A DNA stretch of 64,000 nt from contig NZ_VOWY01000010.1 in NCBI RefSeq assembly GCF_008014645.1, positions 1-64,000 on the forward strand, written 5' to 3'. The stretch's first letter is position 1. Each line of letters opens with the position of its first letter. The stretch comes from Collinsella sp. BA40 (lineage in GTDB: Bacteria; Actinomycetota; Coriobacteriia; Coriobacteriales; Coriobacteriaceae). Under the pieces are notes generated by a model that did no database searches, was not told where the DNA came from, and saw only the letters and a program-made list of their open reading frames with translations. The translations under genes and the position numbers were made by a program. Below are positions 8,030 to 16,946 of the stretch, one piece after another.

Positions 8030-9466
8030 ATGGCTGTGAACGCGTATCGTTCTGATAATTCGTGCTCGCTGGAGGGCGTGGTCCCGTCTGCCGCCTCGCT
8101 GCGCGTGCTTCGCGCGCTCGAGAGCGCCGGGCTTGAGGCCTGGTATGTGGGTGGCTGGGTGCGCGATGCCATCATGGGTGTACCGAGTCACGATGTCGAT
8201 ATGTGCTGCTCGGGCTCCTGGGAGGAATCGGAGCGCGCCCTTCTGTCCGCCGATATCGATGTCGTTCGCAGCGGCATCAAGTTCGGCGGCATCACGGCCG
8301 TTGTCGAAGGCGAGCGCATCGAGGTCACGACGTATCGGTTGGACGGGTTCTACACCGACGGCCGCCATCCGGATGAGGTGGTGCGTGCCGGCACCATTTC
8401 CGAGGATCTTGCGCGTCGTGATTTCACCGTGAATGCCATGGCCTGGCATCCCGAGCGCGGCGTGCTCGACCTCTTCGATGGTCGCGGTGATATTCAGGCT
8501 CGTGTTATTCGCGCCGTCGGTGAGCCCGCCGTGCGTTTTCGCGAAGACGCCCTGCGCATGCTGCGCGCCGTGCGGTTTGCCTGCCGTCTCGATTTTGCTA
8601 TAGAGCCCGCCACGTGCGCCGCGCTCGCCGAATGCGCACCCTTGTTGGATGCCGTCGCCAACGAGCGCGTCGGCATAGAGATGTGCGGTATCCTCGCCAC
8701 ACGTCACGGTGGCGACGCCATGCTGCGCTATCCGGAGCTGATATGCGCCGCGATCCCCGAGTTGGCCGCGGCTCGCGATTTCGATCAGTGCAGCCCCTAC
8801 CATGCCTTCTCGGTCTACGAGCATATCGCCCGCGCCCTCACGGTCGCCGGCGAGCTTTCCCGCTTCCGCATAGATGGCGGCGACCCCGATAGCGAAGCAT
8901 CGCTTTCGCTTATGTGGGCGGCGTGCCTGCACGATGTTGGTAAGCCTGCGTGCTTTACGCAGGATGCGGGCGGTCGCGGTCACTTCTACGGGCATCCGGA
9001 GGAGGGGGCGAAGATGGCGCGGTCCATCATGCGTCGTCTGGGCCTGAGCGACATGCTGGTTCGCGACGCCTGCACGCTCATACGCTATCACGATATGCCG
9101 GTAGAGCCCGAGCGCACGAGCTTGCTTCACGCTATGCAGTTGTTCGATCGCGCGGGGTGCGATGTCGCTCGTCTTATGGGCGAGCTGTTCGACCTCAAGC
9201 GCGCCGATACCCTGGGCAAAGCTCCCTCGTGTTTCTATTACGTCGAAGAAATCGAGCGCATGCGCGAGATGGTGCGCGAGCTGGTAGCCAATGGCGACGC
9301 CTATAGCGTGAAGATGCTCGCCATCGGCGGACGCGATCTTATCGATGCCGGCGTTCGTCCGGGTCCGCGCCTGGGCGAGCTACTCGAGCGCGCCCTGCAA
9401 GCCGTTATGGACGGGCGGGTGCGTAACGAAGCGCAGCCGCTTCTGGCGTACCTCGGCCTCGCGTAG
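8030..9466 (+). CDS. cca: CCA tRNA nucleotidyltransferase with HD domain
   Basis: This 478-residue enzyme adds or repairs the 3'-CCA end of tRNAs. The class II nucleotidyltransferase head is visible as YVGGWVRD followed by the metal-binding HDVDM, then EDLARRDFTVNAMA and the RFREDALRMLRAVRFA motif of the neck region. An HD domain follows at about residue 300 (CLHDVGKP...HPEEGAKM...IRYHD). The ATG at 8030 has an AAAGGAG ribosome site eight bases upstream. It is a stand-alone gene between the fruK terminator and the ABC importer. The tRNAs in this window already encode CCA, so a repair role is likely for them. Confidence 0.93.
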   Translation: MAVNAYRSDNSCSLEGVVPSAASLRVLRALESAGLEAWYVGGWVRDAIMGVPSHDVDMCCSGSWEESERALLSADIDVVRSGIKFGGITAVVEGERIEVTTYRLDGFYTDGRHPDEVVRAGTISEDLARRDFTVNAMAWHPERGVLDLFDGRGDIQARVIRAVGEPAVRFREDALRMLRAVRFACRLDFAIEPATCAALAECAPLLDAVANERVGIEMCGILATRHGGDAMLRYPELICAAIPELAAARDFDQCSPYHAFSVYEHIARALTVAGELSRFRIDGGDPDSEASLSLMWAACLHDVGKPACFTQDAGGRGHFYGHPEEGAKMARSIMRRLGLSDMLVRDACTLIRYHDMPVEPERTSLLHAMQLFDRAGCDVARLMGELFDLKRADTLGKAPSCFYYVEEIERMREMVRELVANGDAYSVKMLAIGGRDLIDAGVRPGPRLGELLERALQAVMDGRVRNEAQPLLAYLGLA

Positions 9467-9590
9467 GGCGCCGTCGCCTCTTTACATATATCGCTACCAT
9501 GTGTTATTGCCTGCACGTATGAAGCGGGGTAGCATCGTTCACACCGTGCGTAGCACGAATGAATGAACTCGTAACACGATTGGAGCGCAT

Positions 9591-11246
9591 ATGTCGTCCA
9601 CTCTTTCCCGTCCCGTGCCGCGTCGTGCGGTTTTCGGTCTTATGGCTGGTGCCTGCGGCATGGCGGCACTTGGTTCCCTCGAGGGCTGCGCCGGGCGCGA
9701 TGATGCGCAGGGCGCCGGCTCGGCCGCCCCGATCGACTCAAAGAAGACGGTGACGGTGGCCATGAACGCCAGCTGCGAGCCGGCCGCCGGCTTCGACCCC
9801 CTGGTTGCCTGGGGTTGCGGCGAGCACGTGCATGAACCGCTTATCCAGTCCACGCTCGTGACCACCGATGACGAGATGAACATCACCGGAGACCTCGCTC
9901 GATCGTTCGTATGCTCCGCAGATGGCATGGTGTGGACGTTCGACTTGCGAGACGACGTCGTGTTCTCGAACGGCGAGCCGCTGCGCGCCCAGGACGTGGC
10001 GTTCACGGTTAACGCGGTGGCTCACGGCGATACGTCCGAGGCGGACCTTTCCATGGTGAGGGAGGCGGTCGCTACCGGCGACCATACCGTCGAGCTTCAT
10101 CTCACCAAGCCGTATAACGCGTTGCTTTATACGCTCGCCGTGCTGGGCATCGTCCCCGAGGCGTCGTACGGCGAGGGCTATGGAGCCAGCCCTATTGGGT
10201 CTGGGCGCTACGTGCTGGAGCAGTGGGACAAAGGCCAGCAGGTGATCTTCGCGGCAAATCCGCGCTACTACGGACCCGCGCCTTCGATGGAGCGCGTCGT
10301 CGTCGTATTCATGGAGGAGGATGCGGCGCTGGCCGCCGTGCGCTCCGGTCAGGTCGACGTGGCCTTTACCTACCCGACGCACTCGGACCAGACGGTCGAC
10401 GGCTACGAGCTCGTGGCGTACCGCACCGTCGACTCGCGCGGTATCTCGCTCCCCACCGTTCCCGCCGGCGGGACCAAGGTGCTCGAAGGCGATATCGCCT
10501 ACGCCATGGGCAACGACGTGACCTGCGATGTCGCCGTTCGCCGTGCCATCAATATGGGCATCGATCGCCAGGCGATCATCGATCATGTGCTCAACGGCTA
10601 CGGTCGCGTGGCATACAGCGTGGGTGACGGCATGCCGTGGTCGAGCGAGGACATGGCTGTCGAGTTCGACCGCGATGGGGCGCGTGCGCTTCTGGACGAG
10701 GCGGGTTGGAAGCTGGATGACGACGGCGTCCGCTGGAAGGACGGCGTCCGCGCGGCTTTCGACGTGTGGTACTCCTCCGATGATTCCTCTCGACAGGCTA
10801 TGGTCAACGAGTTGTGCCAGCAACTGCACGAGCTTGGTATCGACGCCGCGCCGCGCGGCAGCAGCTGGGACGAGATCTACCTGCACCAGTTCGAGAGCCC
10901 CGTGCTGTGGGGCTGGGGTTCCAATGCTCCCGTGGAGGTGTACGAGCTGCATTACTCCACGGGCTGGGGCAACTACCCGTGCTACGAGAACGCGATGGTC
11001 GATGCCTACCTTGACGAGGCGCTGGCCCAGACCGACCTGGAGGCGTCGTATCCGTATTGGAAGAAGGCCATGTGGGATGGCGAGGAGGGCGTGGCGCCGC
11101 AGGGCGCTTCGACGTGGTGCTGGATGGCCAACGTCGATCATCTGTACTGGAAGCGCGATGGGCTGGACGTTGCCGGTCAAAAGCCGCATCCGCACGGCCA
11201 CGGCTGGTCGCTCGTGAACAACGTCGACGCGTGGGCGTGGAAGTAG
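9591..11246 (+). CDS. family-5 solute-binding lipoprotein of an ABC importer (peptide/nickel type)
   Basis: This 551-residue protein is the extracytoplasmic substrate-binding component of a DppA/OppA/NikA-type importer. A lipobox LEGC places the lipidated cysteine at residue 33. An Arg pair at 11-12 ahead of the hydrophobic stretch allows Tat export. The body has the family layout, with PLVAWGCGEHVHEPL near the N-terminus, WTFDLRDDVVFSNGEPLRAQDVAF and later IDRQAIIDHVLNGYG. Two histidines and a cysteine cluster in the WGCGEHVHEP segment where the ligand pocket begins. It heads five genes (two permeases, two ATPases). A strong hairpin follows it, usual where a binding protein is made in excess. 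The substrate could be a peptide, nickel or a metal chelate. Confidence 0.88.
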   Translation: MSSTLSRPVPRRAVFGLMAGACGMAALGSLEGCAGRDDAQGAGSAAPIDSKKTVTVAMNASCEPAAGFDPLVAWGCGEHVHEPLIQSTLVTTDDEMNITGDLARSFVCSADGMVWTFDLRDDVVFSNGEPLRAQDVAFTVNAVAHGDTSEADLSMVREAVATGDHTVELHLTKPYNALLYTLAVLGIVPEASYGEGYGASPIGSGRYVLEQWDKGQQVIFAANPRYYGPAPSMERVVVVFMEEDAALAAVRSGQVDVAFTYPTHSDQTVDGYELVAYRTVDSRGISLPTVPAGGTKVLEGDIAYAMGNDVTCDVAVRRAINMGIDRQAIIDHVLNGYGRVAYSVGDGMPWSSEDMAVEFDRDGARALLDEAGWKLDDDGVRWKDGVRAAFDVWYSSDDSSRQAMVNELCQQLHELGIDAAPRGSSWDEIYLHQFESPVLWGWGSNAPVEVYELHYSTGWGNYPCYENAMVDAYLDEALAQTDLEASYPYWKKAMWDGEEGVAPQGASTWCWMANVDHLYWKRDGLDVAGQKPHPHGHGWSLVNNVDAWAWK

Positions 11247-11255
11247 CAGCTGCGT

Positions 11256-11290
11256 GCCGCTTTCCGGAAGGACTGCATCCGGAAAGCGGC
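11256..11290 (+). repeat. hairpin between the binding-protein gene and the first permease gene
   Basis: A perfect 13-bp inverted repeat, GCCGCTTTCCGGA (11256-11268) with TCCGGAAAGCGGC (11278-11290), has no T-run after it. It is more likely an mRNA-stabilising or partial-stop structure than a full terminator. Confidence 0.7.
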
Positions 11291-11316
11291 GCCTTCGTCT
11301 GAAAGGGTGGGACGGC

Positions 11317-12315
11317 ATGAGGCATGTGCCCCGTCTGCCATGGTGGCTCCGGCTGCCGCTCCGCTTCGTGGCGCTCCTGGGCGCTGTGAGCATCATCACG
11401 TTCGTTTTGGTTGGGCTTTCGCCTATCGATCCCGTGCAGGCCAACGTGGGGCAAGCAGCCTATCTCGCCATGAGCGCCCAGAAACGCGCTGCGCTGGCCG
11501 AGTATTGGGGTGCGGGCCGGCCCGTGCTCGAGAGGTTCGGCAGCTGGCTTGCCGGGGCGCTGCGAGGCGACTTCGGATACAGTCTGCGGTTCAACGCGCC
11601 CGTAGTAACGGTGGTGGGGGAGCGTCTGGCTTCCTCGGGAGCCTTGCTCGCGGTCGCATGGCTGCTTTCGGGTGCCCTCGGGTTCGCGCTGGGGCTGGTC
11701 GCCGGCGCGCGGCGGGGTACCGCGGTGGATCGCGTCATCAAGGCCGTCTGCTACGCGCTCACGGCTACACCGGCGTTTTGGCTGGGCCTGCTGTTTCTGA
11801 TGGTCTTCGCCGTGGGGTTGGGGTGGTTCCCCATCGGGTTCGCGGCCCCTATCGGCATGGCGGCCCGGGACGTGGACGCGTTGAGCCGCCTGCATCACCT
11901 TGTGTTGCCCGCGATCGTGCTCTCGCTCACGGGGATCGCACCCGTGGCCTTGCATACCCGCGAGAAGTGCATCGACGCGCTTCAAAGCGATTATATGCGC
12001 TTCGCCGCGAGCCGCGGCGAGGGCGAGGGGAGCGCCCTGTTCCGCCATGGGTTGCGAAACATCGCCCTGCCCGCCATCACGCTGCATCTGGCGTCCATCG
12101 GCGAGCTGTTCGGCGGTTCGATTCTGGTCGAGCAGGTGTTCTCGTATCCCGGGCTCGGACAGGCGGCCGTGACGGCCGGCCTGGGCGGCGATGCGCCGCT
12201 GTTGGTGGGGATAGCGCTGGCGTCGGCGATGCTGGTCTTCGCTGCAAATGCGCTCGCAGACGGCCTGGCGTTGCTTCTCGACCCCCGTATGCGCAAGGAG
12301 GTGCGCCATGCCTGA
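11317..12315 (+). CDS. ABC importer permease, DppB/NikB type
   Basis: This 332-residue inner-membrane permease forms half of the channel of the importer. It has about six hydrophobic segments starting at residue 15 (LRFVALLGAVSIITFVLVGL), followed by the LSPIDPVQ motif seen near the N-terminus of DppB/OppB/NikB proteins. The cytoplasmic EAA loop reads YMRFAASRGEGEGSALFRHG. I start it at ATG 11317, which has a GAAAGGGTGG ribosome site; an ATG at 11254 lies inside the preceding hairpin. It overlaps the second permease by eight bases. Confidence 0.88.
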   Translation: MRHVPRLPWWLRLPLRFVALLGAVSIITFVLVGLSPIDPVQANVGQAAYLAMSAQKRAALAEYWGAGRPVLERFGSWLAGALRGDFGYSLRFNAPVVTVVGERLASSGALLAVAWLLSGALGFALGLVAGARRGTAVDRVIKAVCYALTATPAFWLGLLFLMVFAVGLGWFPIGFAAPIGMAARDVDALSRLHHLVLPAIVLSLTGIAPVALHTREKCIDALQSDYMRFAASRGEGEGSALFRHGLRNIALPAITLHLASIGELFGGSILVEQVFSYPGLGQAAVTAGLGGDAPLLVGIALASAMLVFAANALADGLALLLDPRMRKEVRHA

Positions 12316-13192
12316 TCCCGATACCGCGGTATGCGACCGCACGGTCATCTATCATCGTCCGCGCCGCGCGTGCACCGGGTCGCGGAGGCGCCTGCTGCTA
12401 GCGGGGCTGTGCGTCTCGGCGGTTCTGCTCCTCGCCGTGGGGGCTGCCGGCGCGCTGTGCGGCGACGCCGCTGTGACGGTCGATTTCCTCCATAAGAGCC
12501 AGGCACCCTCGTTGGCCCATCCGTTCGGCACCGACTGGATGGGCCGCGACATGCTGGCGCGGACCTGCGCCGGACTCGGCGTCTCCCTCGGTTTGGGGCT
12601 CGTATCGGCGCTCGTTTCGTCGGTTATCGCGTTTATCCTGGCGGCGCTGGCTGCCGTGGGCGGTCCGGCTGTTGACGCGGCCGTGGAGTGGCTCATCGAC
12701 GTCGTCATGAGCGCGCCCCATATCGTGCTGCTCATCTTGGTCTCCTATGCGCTTGGCCGCGGTGCGCTGGGCGTGCTGGTGGGCATCTCGCTTACCCACT
12801 GGCCGAGTCTGGCGCGCGTCTTGCGCGCCGAGATGATGCAGGTGCGCGCCGAGCCGTTTCTCGCATGCTCGCGAGCGCTCGGCACGGGCCGCATGCGCCT
12901 TGTTCTCAACCATGTGGTGCCGGCGGTGCTGCCCCAGTACATCGTGGGGCTCGCGCTCATGTTCCCCCATGCCATCCTGCACGAGGCCTCCATCACCTTT
13001 CTGGGTTTCGGCCTGTCGCCCGAGCAGCCCGCCATCGGCGTGATCCTGTCCGAGGCCATGTCCTATCTGTCGAGCGGGTCGTGGTGGCTCGCCGTGTTTC
13101 CCGGCGCGGCGTTGGTCATCGTCGTGCTGTTGTTCGACGGCATGGGGGCGTGCCTGCGCAGCCTTGCGAGCGGAGCGGAGGTGCAGCGATGA
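12308..13192 (+). CDS. ABC importer permease, DppC/NikC type
   Basis: This 294-residue protein is the second membrane subunit. A cytoplasmic arginine-rich N-terminus is followed by a first membrane segment near residues 28-48, then HPFGTDWMGRDMLART, the hallmark N-terminal motif of DppC/OppC/NikC. The EAA loop reads MMQVRAEPFLACSRALGTGR. It starts at ATG 12308 inside the end of the preceding permease gene and its stop overlaps the next start (ATGA), so the genes are translationally coupled. Confidence 0.9.
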   Translation: MPDPDTAVCDRTVIYHRPRRACTGSRRRLLLAGLCVSAVLLLAVGAAGALCGDAAVTVDFLHKSQAPSLAHPFGTDWMGRDMLARTCAGLGVSLGLGLVSALVSSVIAFILAALAAVGGPAVDAAVEWLIDVVMSAPHIVLLILVSYALGRGALGVLVGISLTHWPSLARVLRAEMMQVRAEPFLACSRALGTGRMRLVLNHVVPAVLPQYIVGLALMFPHAILHEASITFLGFGLSPEQPAIGVILSEAMSYLSSGSWWLAVFPGAALVIVVLLFDGMGACLRSLASGAEVQR

Positions 13193-14139
13193 GGGTGGGG
13201 GAAGACGCTTTCGTGGCGCATGGCCCGCATGGTTCCGAGCAGTTTCATCACCATCACAGTCATGCGGCTGCGTCGCACCACCCGGGTGAGCACCATTTGC
13301 TCTCGGTGGAGGATCTGACCGTGTCATTCGATATGTACGATGCCGATGCCCCCTACTTCTCTGCGCGGCTCGAACCCGTCGAGGTGTTGCACGGCCTCTC
13401 GCTTTCGGTTCATACCAACGAGGTGCTGGCACTGGTGGGGGCGAGCGGCTCGGGCAAGACCGTCCTCGCAGACGCCCTCATGGGTCGGTTCGCACCGAAC
13501 GCCACGGTGCGCGGCCGCATATGGTTCGACGGCCGCGCACTCGACGCGCGGTCGCTGAAAGAGCTGCGTGGGCGCGCTATCGCCATGGTGCCCCAGAGCG
13601 TGACCAACCTCGACCCGTTGATGCGCGTGGGCGCCCAGGTGCGCGGCGTCGCACGCGGGTCCTCTCGCATCGAGCGGTCGGCGGACCGGCGCCGCCGCAT
13701 GCGGCGGCAGCGCGAGCTGTTCGCACGCTATGGTCTCGACGAGGGTGTTGAGCGGCTGTATCCCCATGAGCTTTCCGGCGGCATGGCGCGGCGCGTCTTG
13801 CTCATGTGCGCGCTCATGGAGGAGCCGCGGGTGCTCATCGCCGACGAGCCCACGCCCGGCCTGGACCTGGACCTGGCGGTGCGCGCCGTTGACGACCTGC
13901 GCACGTTTGCCAACGAGGGAGGCGGCGTGCTGCTCATCACGCATGATATCGAGCTCGCCCTGCGCGTGAGCGACCGCGTGGCGATCTTTCACGACGGCGC
14001 GGTGGTTGAGGAGACCGCGGTGGAGAGCTTCCGCGACCCGAAATTGTTGCGTCATCCGTTTACGCGTGCGCTCTGGCACGCGCTACCCGAGCACGATTTC
14101 TGCGCGCGTGATTTGCGCGCAGGGGAGGAGGGGCTATGA
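13189..14139 (+). CDS. ABC importer ATPase (DppD/NikD type) with histidine-rich N-terminus
   Basis: This 316-residue cytoplasmic ATPase powers the importer. It has Walker A GASGSGKT, the signature LSGGM and Walker B VLIADEPT, and a short version of the C-terminal oligopeptide/dipeptide-transporter segment (RHPFTRALW). The odd part is the N-terminus: 11 of residues 11-36 are histidine, including FHHHHSH, placed before the ABC fold begins at about residue 37. Such tracts occur in nickel and zinc handling proteins, which would favour metal over peptide transport, but the sequence alone does not prove it. The start is fixed by an ATGA overlap with the upstream permease. Confidence 0.9.
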   Translation: MRVGEDAFVAHGPHGSEQFHHHHSHAAASHHPGEHHLLSVEDLTVSFDMYDADAPYFSARLEPVEVLHGLSLSVHTNEVLALVGASGSGKTVLADALMGRFAPNATVRGRIWFDGRALDARSLKELRGRAIAMVPQSVTNLDPLMRVGAQVRGVARGSSRIERSADRRRRMRRQRELFARYGLDEGVERLYPHELSGGMARRVLLMCALMEEPRVLIADEPTPGLDLDLAVRAVDDLRTFANEGGGVLLITHDIELALRVSDRVAIFHDGAVVEETAVESFRDPKLLRHPFTRALWHALPEHDFCARDLRAGEEGL

Positions 14140-14834
14140 GCCTGATCGCTGCCGATGTGGCCATCGGCTACCCGGGCCGGGCCCCGCTGGCATCCGGGTT
14201 ATCCCTTTCCGTCGAGCCCGGCGAGCGATTGGCGCTTCTAGCTCCCTCCGGGTTTGGTAAGAGCACGCTCTGCCGCGTTCTGAGTGGATTTATGGCCCCG
14301 ATGCGCGGTGAGGTGAGTGTTGATGGCCTTCGGATCCCAGAGCCTGGTTGCAGGGCCGTTCAGCTGCTTTGGCAGCATCCCGAGCAGGCGTTCGACCCCC
14401 GGCTGCGCATGCGTCGCAGCCTTGCCGAGGCGGGTGGCCTAGAGGGCGATCGCTGGGACCTGCTGAGCGAGCGATTCGGGCTATCGGCCGCATGGCTCTC
14501 GCGGTTTCCCGCGGAGCTGTCCGGCGGCGAGCTTATGCGGTGCTGCATCGTACGGGCGCTCATGGTATCCCCGCGCTACCTCATTGCCGACGAGGCGACG
14601 GCCATGTTGGATGCCGTCACGCAGGCGCAGCTCGTCCGCGCGCTCATCGATACGCAGGAAGAGGAGGGCATGGGCATGATCTTCGTCTCCCACTCGCCCT
14701 CGCTGGTGCGGCGCGTGGCTACGCGGAGCATCGACCTGCAGCAGTTTGTCTCTGACCCGTCGCTCGCTAAGCTTAAACGGGGTTCGAACGCACCGCTATC
14801 TACCTGGGCAATCCACAAGGTGCACACAAAATAG
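14136..14834 (+). CDS. ABC importer ATPase, short DppF/NikE type
   Basis: This 232-residue ATPase is the partner of the previous one; the start overlaps its stop (ATGA). Walker A is APSGFGKST, the signature is LSGGE and Walker B is LIADEAT followed by the D-loop AMLD. It is shorter than typical DppF proteins and lacks their C-terminal HPY segment, which suits NikE-like subunits better. It closes the five-gene operon; no clear T-tailed terminator follows before tRNA-Gln 85 bases downstream. Confidence 0.87.
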   Translation: MSLIAADVAIGYPGRAPLASGLSLSVEPGERLALLAPSGFGKSTLCRVLSGFMAPMRGEVSVDGLRIPEPGCRAVQLLWQHPEQAFDPRLRMRRSLAEAGGLEGDRWDLLSERFGLSAAWLSRFPAELSGGELMRCCIVRALMVSPRYLIADEATAMLDAVTQAQLVRALIDTQEEEGMGMIFVSHSPSLVRRVATRSIDLQQFVSDPSLAKLKRGSNAPLSTWAIHKVHTK

Positions 14835-14919
14835 GGATTCCCGAAAGAAAAGTGTTGCACTGAAGGGGGGACTCCCGTAATATTCTTTCTCGCGCAGAGG
14901 AGCGCAGACAACAACCAAT

Positions 14920-14993
14920 TGGGATGTCGTCTAATGGCAGGACAGCGGATTCTGGTTCCGTCAATGGGGGTTCGACTCCCTCCATCCCAGCCA
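14920..14993 (+). tRNA. tRNA-Gln (anticodon CTG)
   Basis: The acceptor stem is TGGGATG/CATCCCA, the anticodon loop is TTCTGGT (CTG), the T arm is GGGGGTTCGACTCCCTC, and CCA is encoded. Confidence 0.95.
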
Positions 14994-15017
14994 GTTGCTT
15001 GTTCTCCTAGTGCTCAC

Positions 15018-15094
15018 GGCCCGTTCGTCTAGCGGTTCAGGACGCCGCCCTCTCAAGGCGGAGATCACCGGTTCGAATCCGGTACGGGCTACCA
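15018..15094 (+). tRNA. tRNA-Glu (anticodon CTC), copy 1
   Basis: The acceptor stem is GGCCCGT/ACGGGCT (G-T first pair), the anticodon loop CTCTCAA gives CTC, the T arm contains GGTTCGAATCC, and CCA is encoded. It is identical to the next tRNA over its full 77 bases. Confidence 0.94.
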
Positions 15095-15131
15095 AGAGTT
15101 CTCGGGACACTCGTAAGTCCCTTACATATAT

Positions 15132-15208
15132 GGCCCGTTCGTCTAGCGGTTCAGGACGCCGCCCTCTCAAGGCGGAGATCACCGGTTCGAATCCGGTACG
15201 GGCTACCA
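15132..15208 (+). tRNA. tRNA-Glu (anticodon CTC), copy 2
   Basis: This is an identical tandem copy of the gene at 15018-15094, separated from it by 37 bases. The two lie in one cluster with tRNA-Gln and share the terminator just downstream. Confidence 0.94.
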
Positions 15209-15218
15209 ACAGTTTTAT

Positions 15219-15245
15219 CTCCGGTCTTTGACCGGGGATTTTTCT
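15219..15245 (+). terminator. intrinsic terminator of the tRNA-Gln/Glu cluster
   Basis: CTCCGGTC and GACCGGGG (15219-15226 and 15230-15237) pair around a TTT loop with one wobble and are followed by ATTTTTCTT. Confidence 0.8.
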
Positions 15246-15310
15246 TGTATTTCGAGCACGGTTCATTTGCAGGATTTCTTCGCGGGCCCGCTTGAACGAA
15301 GCCGCTCGTT

Positions 15311-15346
15311 CACCAAGCTCGTTACCGTCACCAAACTCGTTACGGT
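15311..15346. repeat. 18-bp tandem duplication in the convergent intergenic region
   Basis: CACCAAGCTCGTTACCGT at 15311-15328 is followed directly by CACCAAACTCGTTACGGT at 15329-15346, with 16 of 18 bases identical. It lies between two converging terminators and no gene covers it. Confidence 0.7.
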
Positions 15347-15382
15347 GCGCCGCACCGTGCTGGCAGCTCCGTGCCGCACTAG

Positions 15383-15415
15383 AAAAGCGGCGCGCCGGAT
15401 GAATGGCGCGCCGCT
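15383..15415 (-). terminator. intrinsic terminator of the glutamate-cysteine ligase gene
   Basis: A perfect 11-bp stem, AGCGGCGCGCC/GGCGCGCCGCT (15386-15396 with 15405-15415), is followed on the minus strand by TTTTCT. It lies 16 bases past the stop codon at 15431. Confidence 0.85.
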
Positions 15416-15430
15416 GCGGTTGGCTCTGGG

Positions 15431-16846
15431 CTAGAGCGTAAGGACGTTGCGGGGCAGCGTACGCTTCTTCCAGAGGGCGTCGAGCATATCGATGCCTTCA
15501 AGATCGAACGAGCGCGCCTCATCGTCGCCGTGGACGACCGGTACGGTCGCTTCGGCGCCGTCCCGGACCTCCAGGCCCGTGCAGGCGCCGTCGTGCTCGA
15601 TGTTCTCGCGCGCGATCGCAACCAGGGCATCCACTACGGCGGTTACGGGCGCGCCGAAGATCTCGGCGTCCCAGCCGTGCTCCTCCAGGTGCATGCGGGC
15701 CGTTACCGCATCGTGCTCGTCTACGCCCTCGAAGCCGCGCGGAAGCCATGCGCTTAGACGCGCGGCGAGCTTGTTTTCAAGGCATTTGTCGTAGAAGAGG
15801 GCGCCGGTGAAACTCGTACAGGCGGCCGCGAGGCGCGGTGGCAGCGAATCCATCTCGCGAAACTCGCAAAACCCTTTGAGCCGCACATTGGGGAAGACCA
15901 TCGAGAGCAGGTGGAAGAGCTCGCTGCGCGTAAGCGCGCGCTCGGCCATGATGTCGCGGGCATAGCGGCTTCCCGTCGAGCTGGTGACGTGCTGCTCATC
16001 GGTGAACAGGATAGGCTTCACGCCGGCGACCCACAGCGCATACTGTTCGAAGGTGAGCCCGGTGAGCGCTCCGGGCACGATGCCGCAGCGATCTACGTCA
16101 ACGTGGTGCCAGATGAGAGAACGCGCCATGCCGGGCGTGGGTTTTCCACGAAAGACCGGCGCGTTGTCGAAGAGGAAGGCAAAGAGCGACCCCAGCAACG
16201 TGCCCATGCGGTAGAGGCGCATGGCGTCCGCTTCGTCCTCGTAGTCGAGCGATACCTGCGTGGAGGCGCTGCAGCGCATCATATCGCGGGCGTAGCGGCC
16301 ATGACGACTCAGATAGGCGTCCATGTCGCGGTAGCGTTCCTTGGGGATGAGCTCCAGGTCTTCGGGCGCTTCTACGAACGGGTCGTATCCCGCCGCAACG
16401 AGGCGCGCGTCGATCTCGAGCTCCTTCAGCACGTCGGCGAGCTGCGCATCGAATGCCTCTACGGCTCGGTAGAGGGCGCGCACGTTGGTTGCGGGTCCGG
16501 CGGACACCTCGAGCTGGGCCGCCGGCTCAAGCGACACGGTGACGCCGATGCGCTCGCCTGCAACCTCTAGTTTGTAGTCGAGGCCGAGTAGGTGGCCGTC
16601 GATGTACACGCGCTCGTCTTCGGGATGCATGGCGGCCAGCGCCCCGAGTATGGATGCGACGCCGTTTTCGCCTGCATAGGGGAGCGGGCGATCGGCTGCA
16701 TCCACGAGGATGCGCTCGAGCTCGAAGCCGATGAGCTTTGCGCCGGGATTCTTCTCGCCACCTTCAAGCAGGCCGACCATGGCATCGAGGTTGCGTTGGA
16801 AGGTATCGGAGAAGACGGGGTTCCTATCAAGATGGCAATGGGACAT
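15431..16846 (-). CDS. glutamate-cysteine ligase
   Basis: This 471-residue ATP-dependent enzyme joins glutamate and cysteine to give gamma-glutamylcysteine. It resembles the GCS2/plant-type ligases also found in actinobacteria (EgtA, GshA): IGFELERILVD near the N-terminus, SLEPAAQLEVSAGP in the active-site sheet, then ASTQVSLDYEDEADAM and FREMDSLPPRLAAAC. The start ATG 16846 has AAGGAG six bases upstream; frames extending further 5' add no conserved sequence. No glutathione synthetase lies nearby, so the product may serve as gamma-glutamylcysteine itself or be finished elsewhere. It is a single gene downstream of the export operon, with its own terminator. Confidence 0.88.
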   Translation of the reverse strand: MSHCHLDRNPVFSDTFQRNLDAMVGLLEGGEKNPGAKLIGFELERILVDAADRPLPYAGENGVASILGALAAMHPEDERVYIDGHLLGLDYKLEVAGERIGVTVSLEPAAQLEVSAGPATNVRALYRAVEAFDAQLADVLKELEIDARLVAAGYDPFVEAPEDLELIPKERYRDMDAYLSRHGRYARDMMRCSASTQVSLDYEDEADAMRLYRMGTLLGSLFAFLFDNAPVFRGKPTPGMARSLIWHHVDVDRCGIVPGALTGLTFEQYALWVAGVKPILFTDEQHVTSSTGSRYARDIMAERALTRSELFHLLSMVFPNVRLKGFCEFREMDSLPPRLAAACTSFTGALFYDKCLENKLAARLSAWLPRGFEGVDEHDAVTARMHLEEHGWDAEIFGAPVTAVVDALVAIARENIEHDGACTGLEVRDGAEATVPVVHGDDEARSFDLEGIDMLDALWKKRTLPRNVLTL

Positions 16847-16946
16847 GATTGCTCCTTGTGCTAAAGAGATGACCTTGTGTATGTACCCCGTTTGGTGCCG
16901 CATCCATCCCTCGTCGCTTCTTTTGAGCTCCTTGCGCTGCAAGGCG

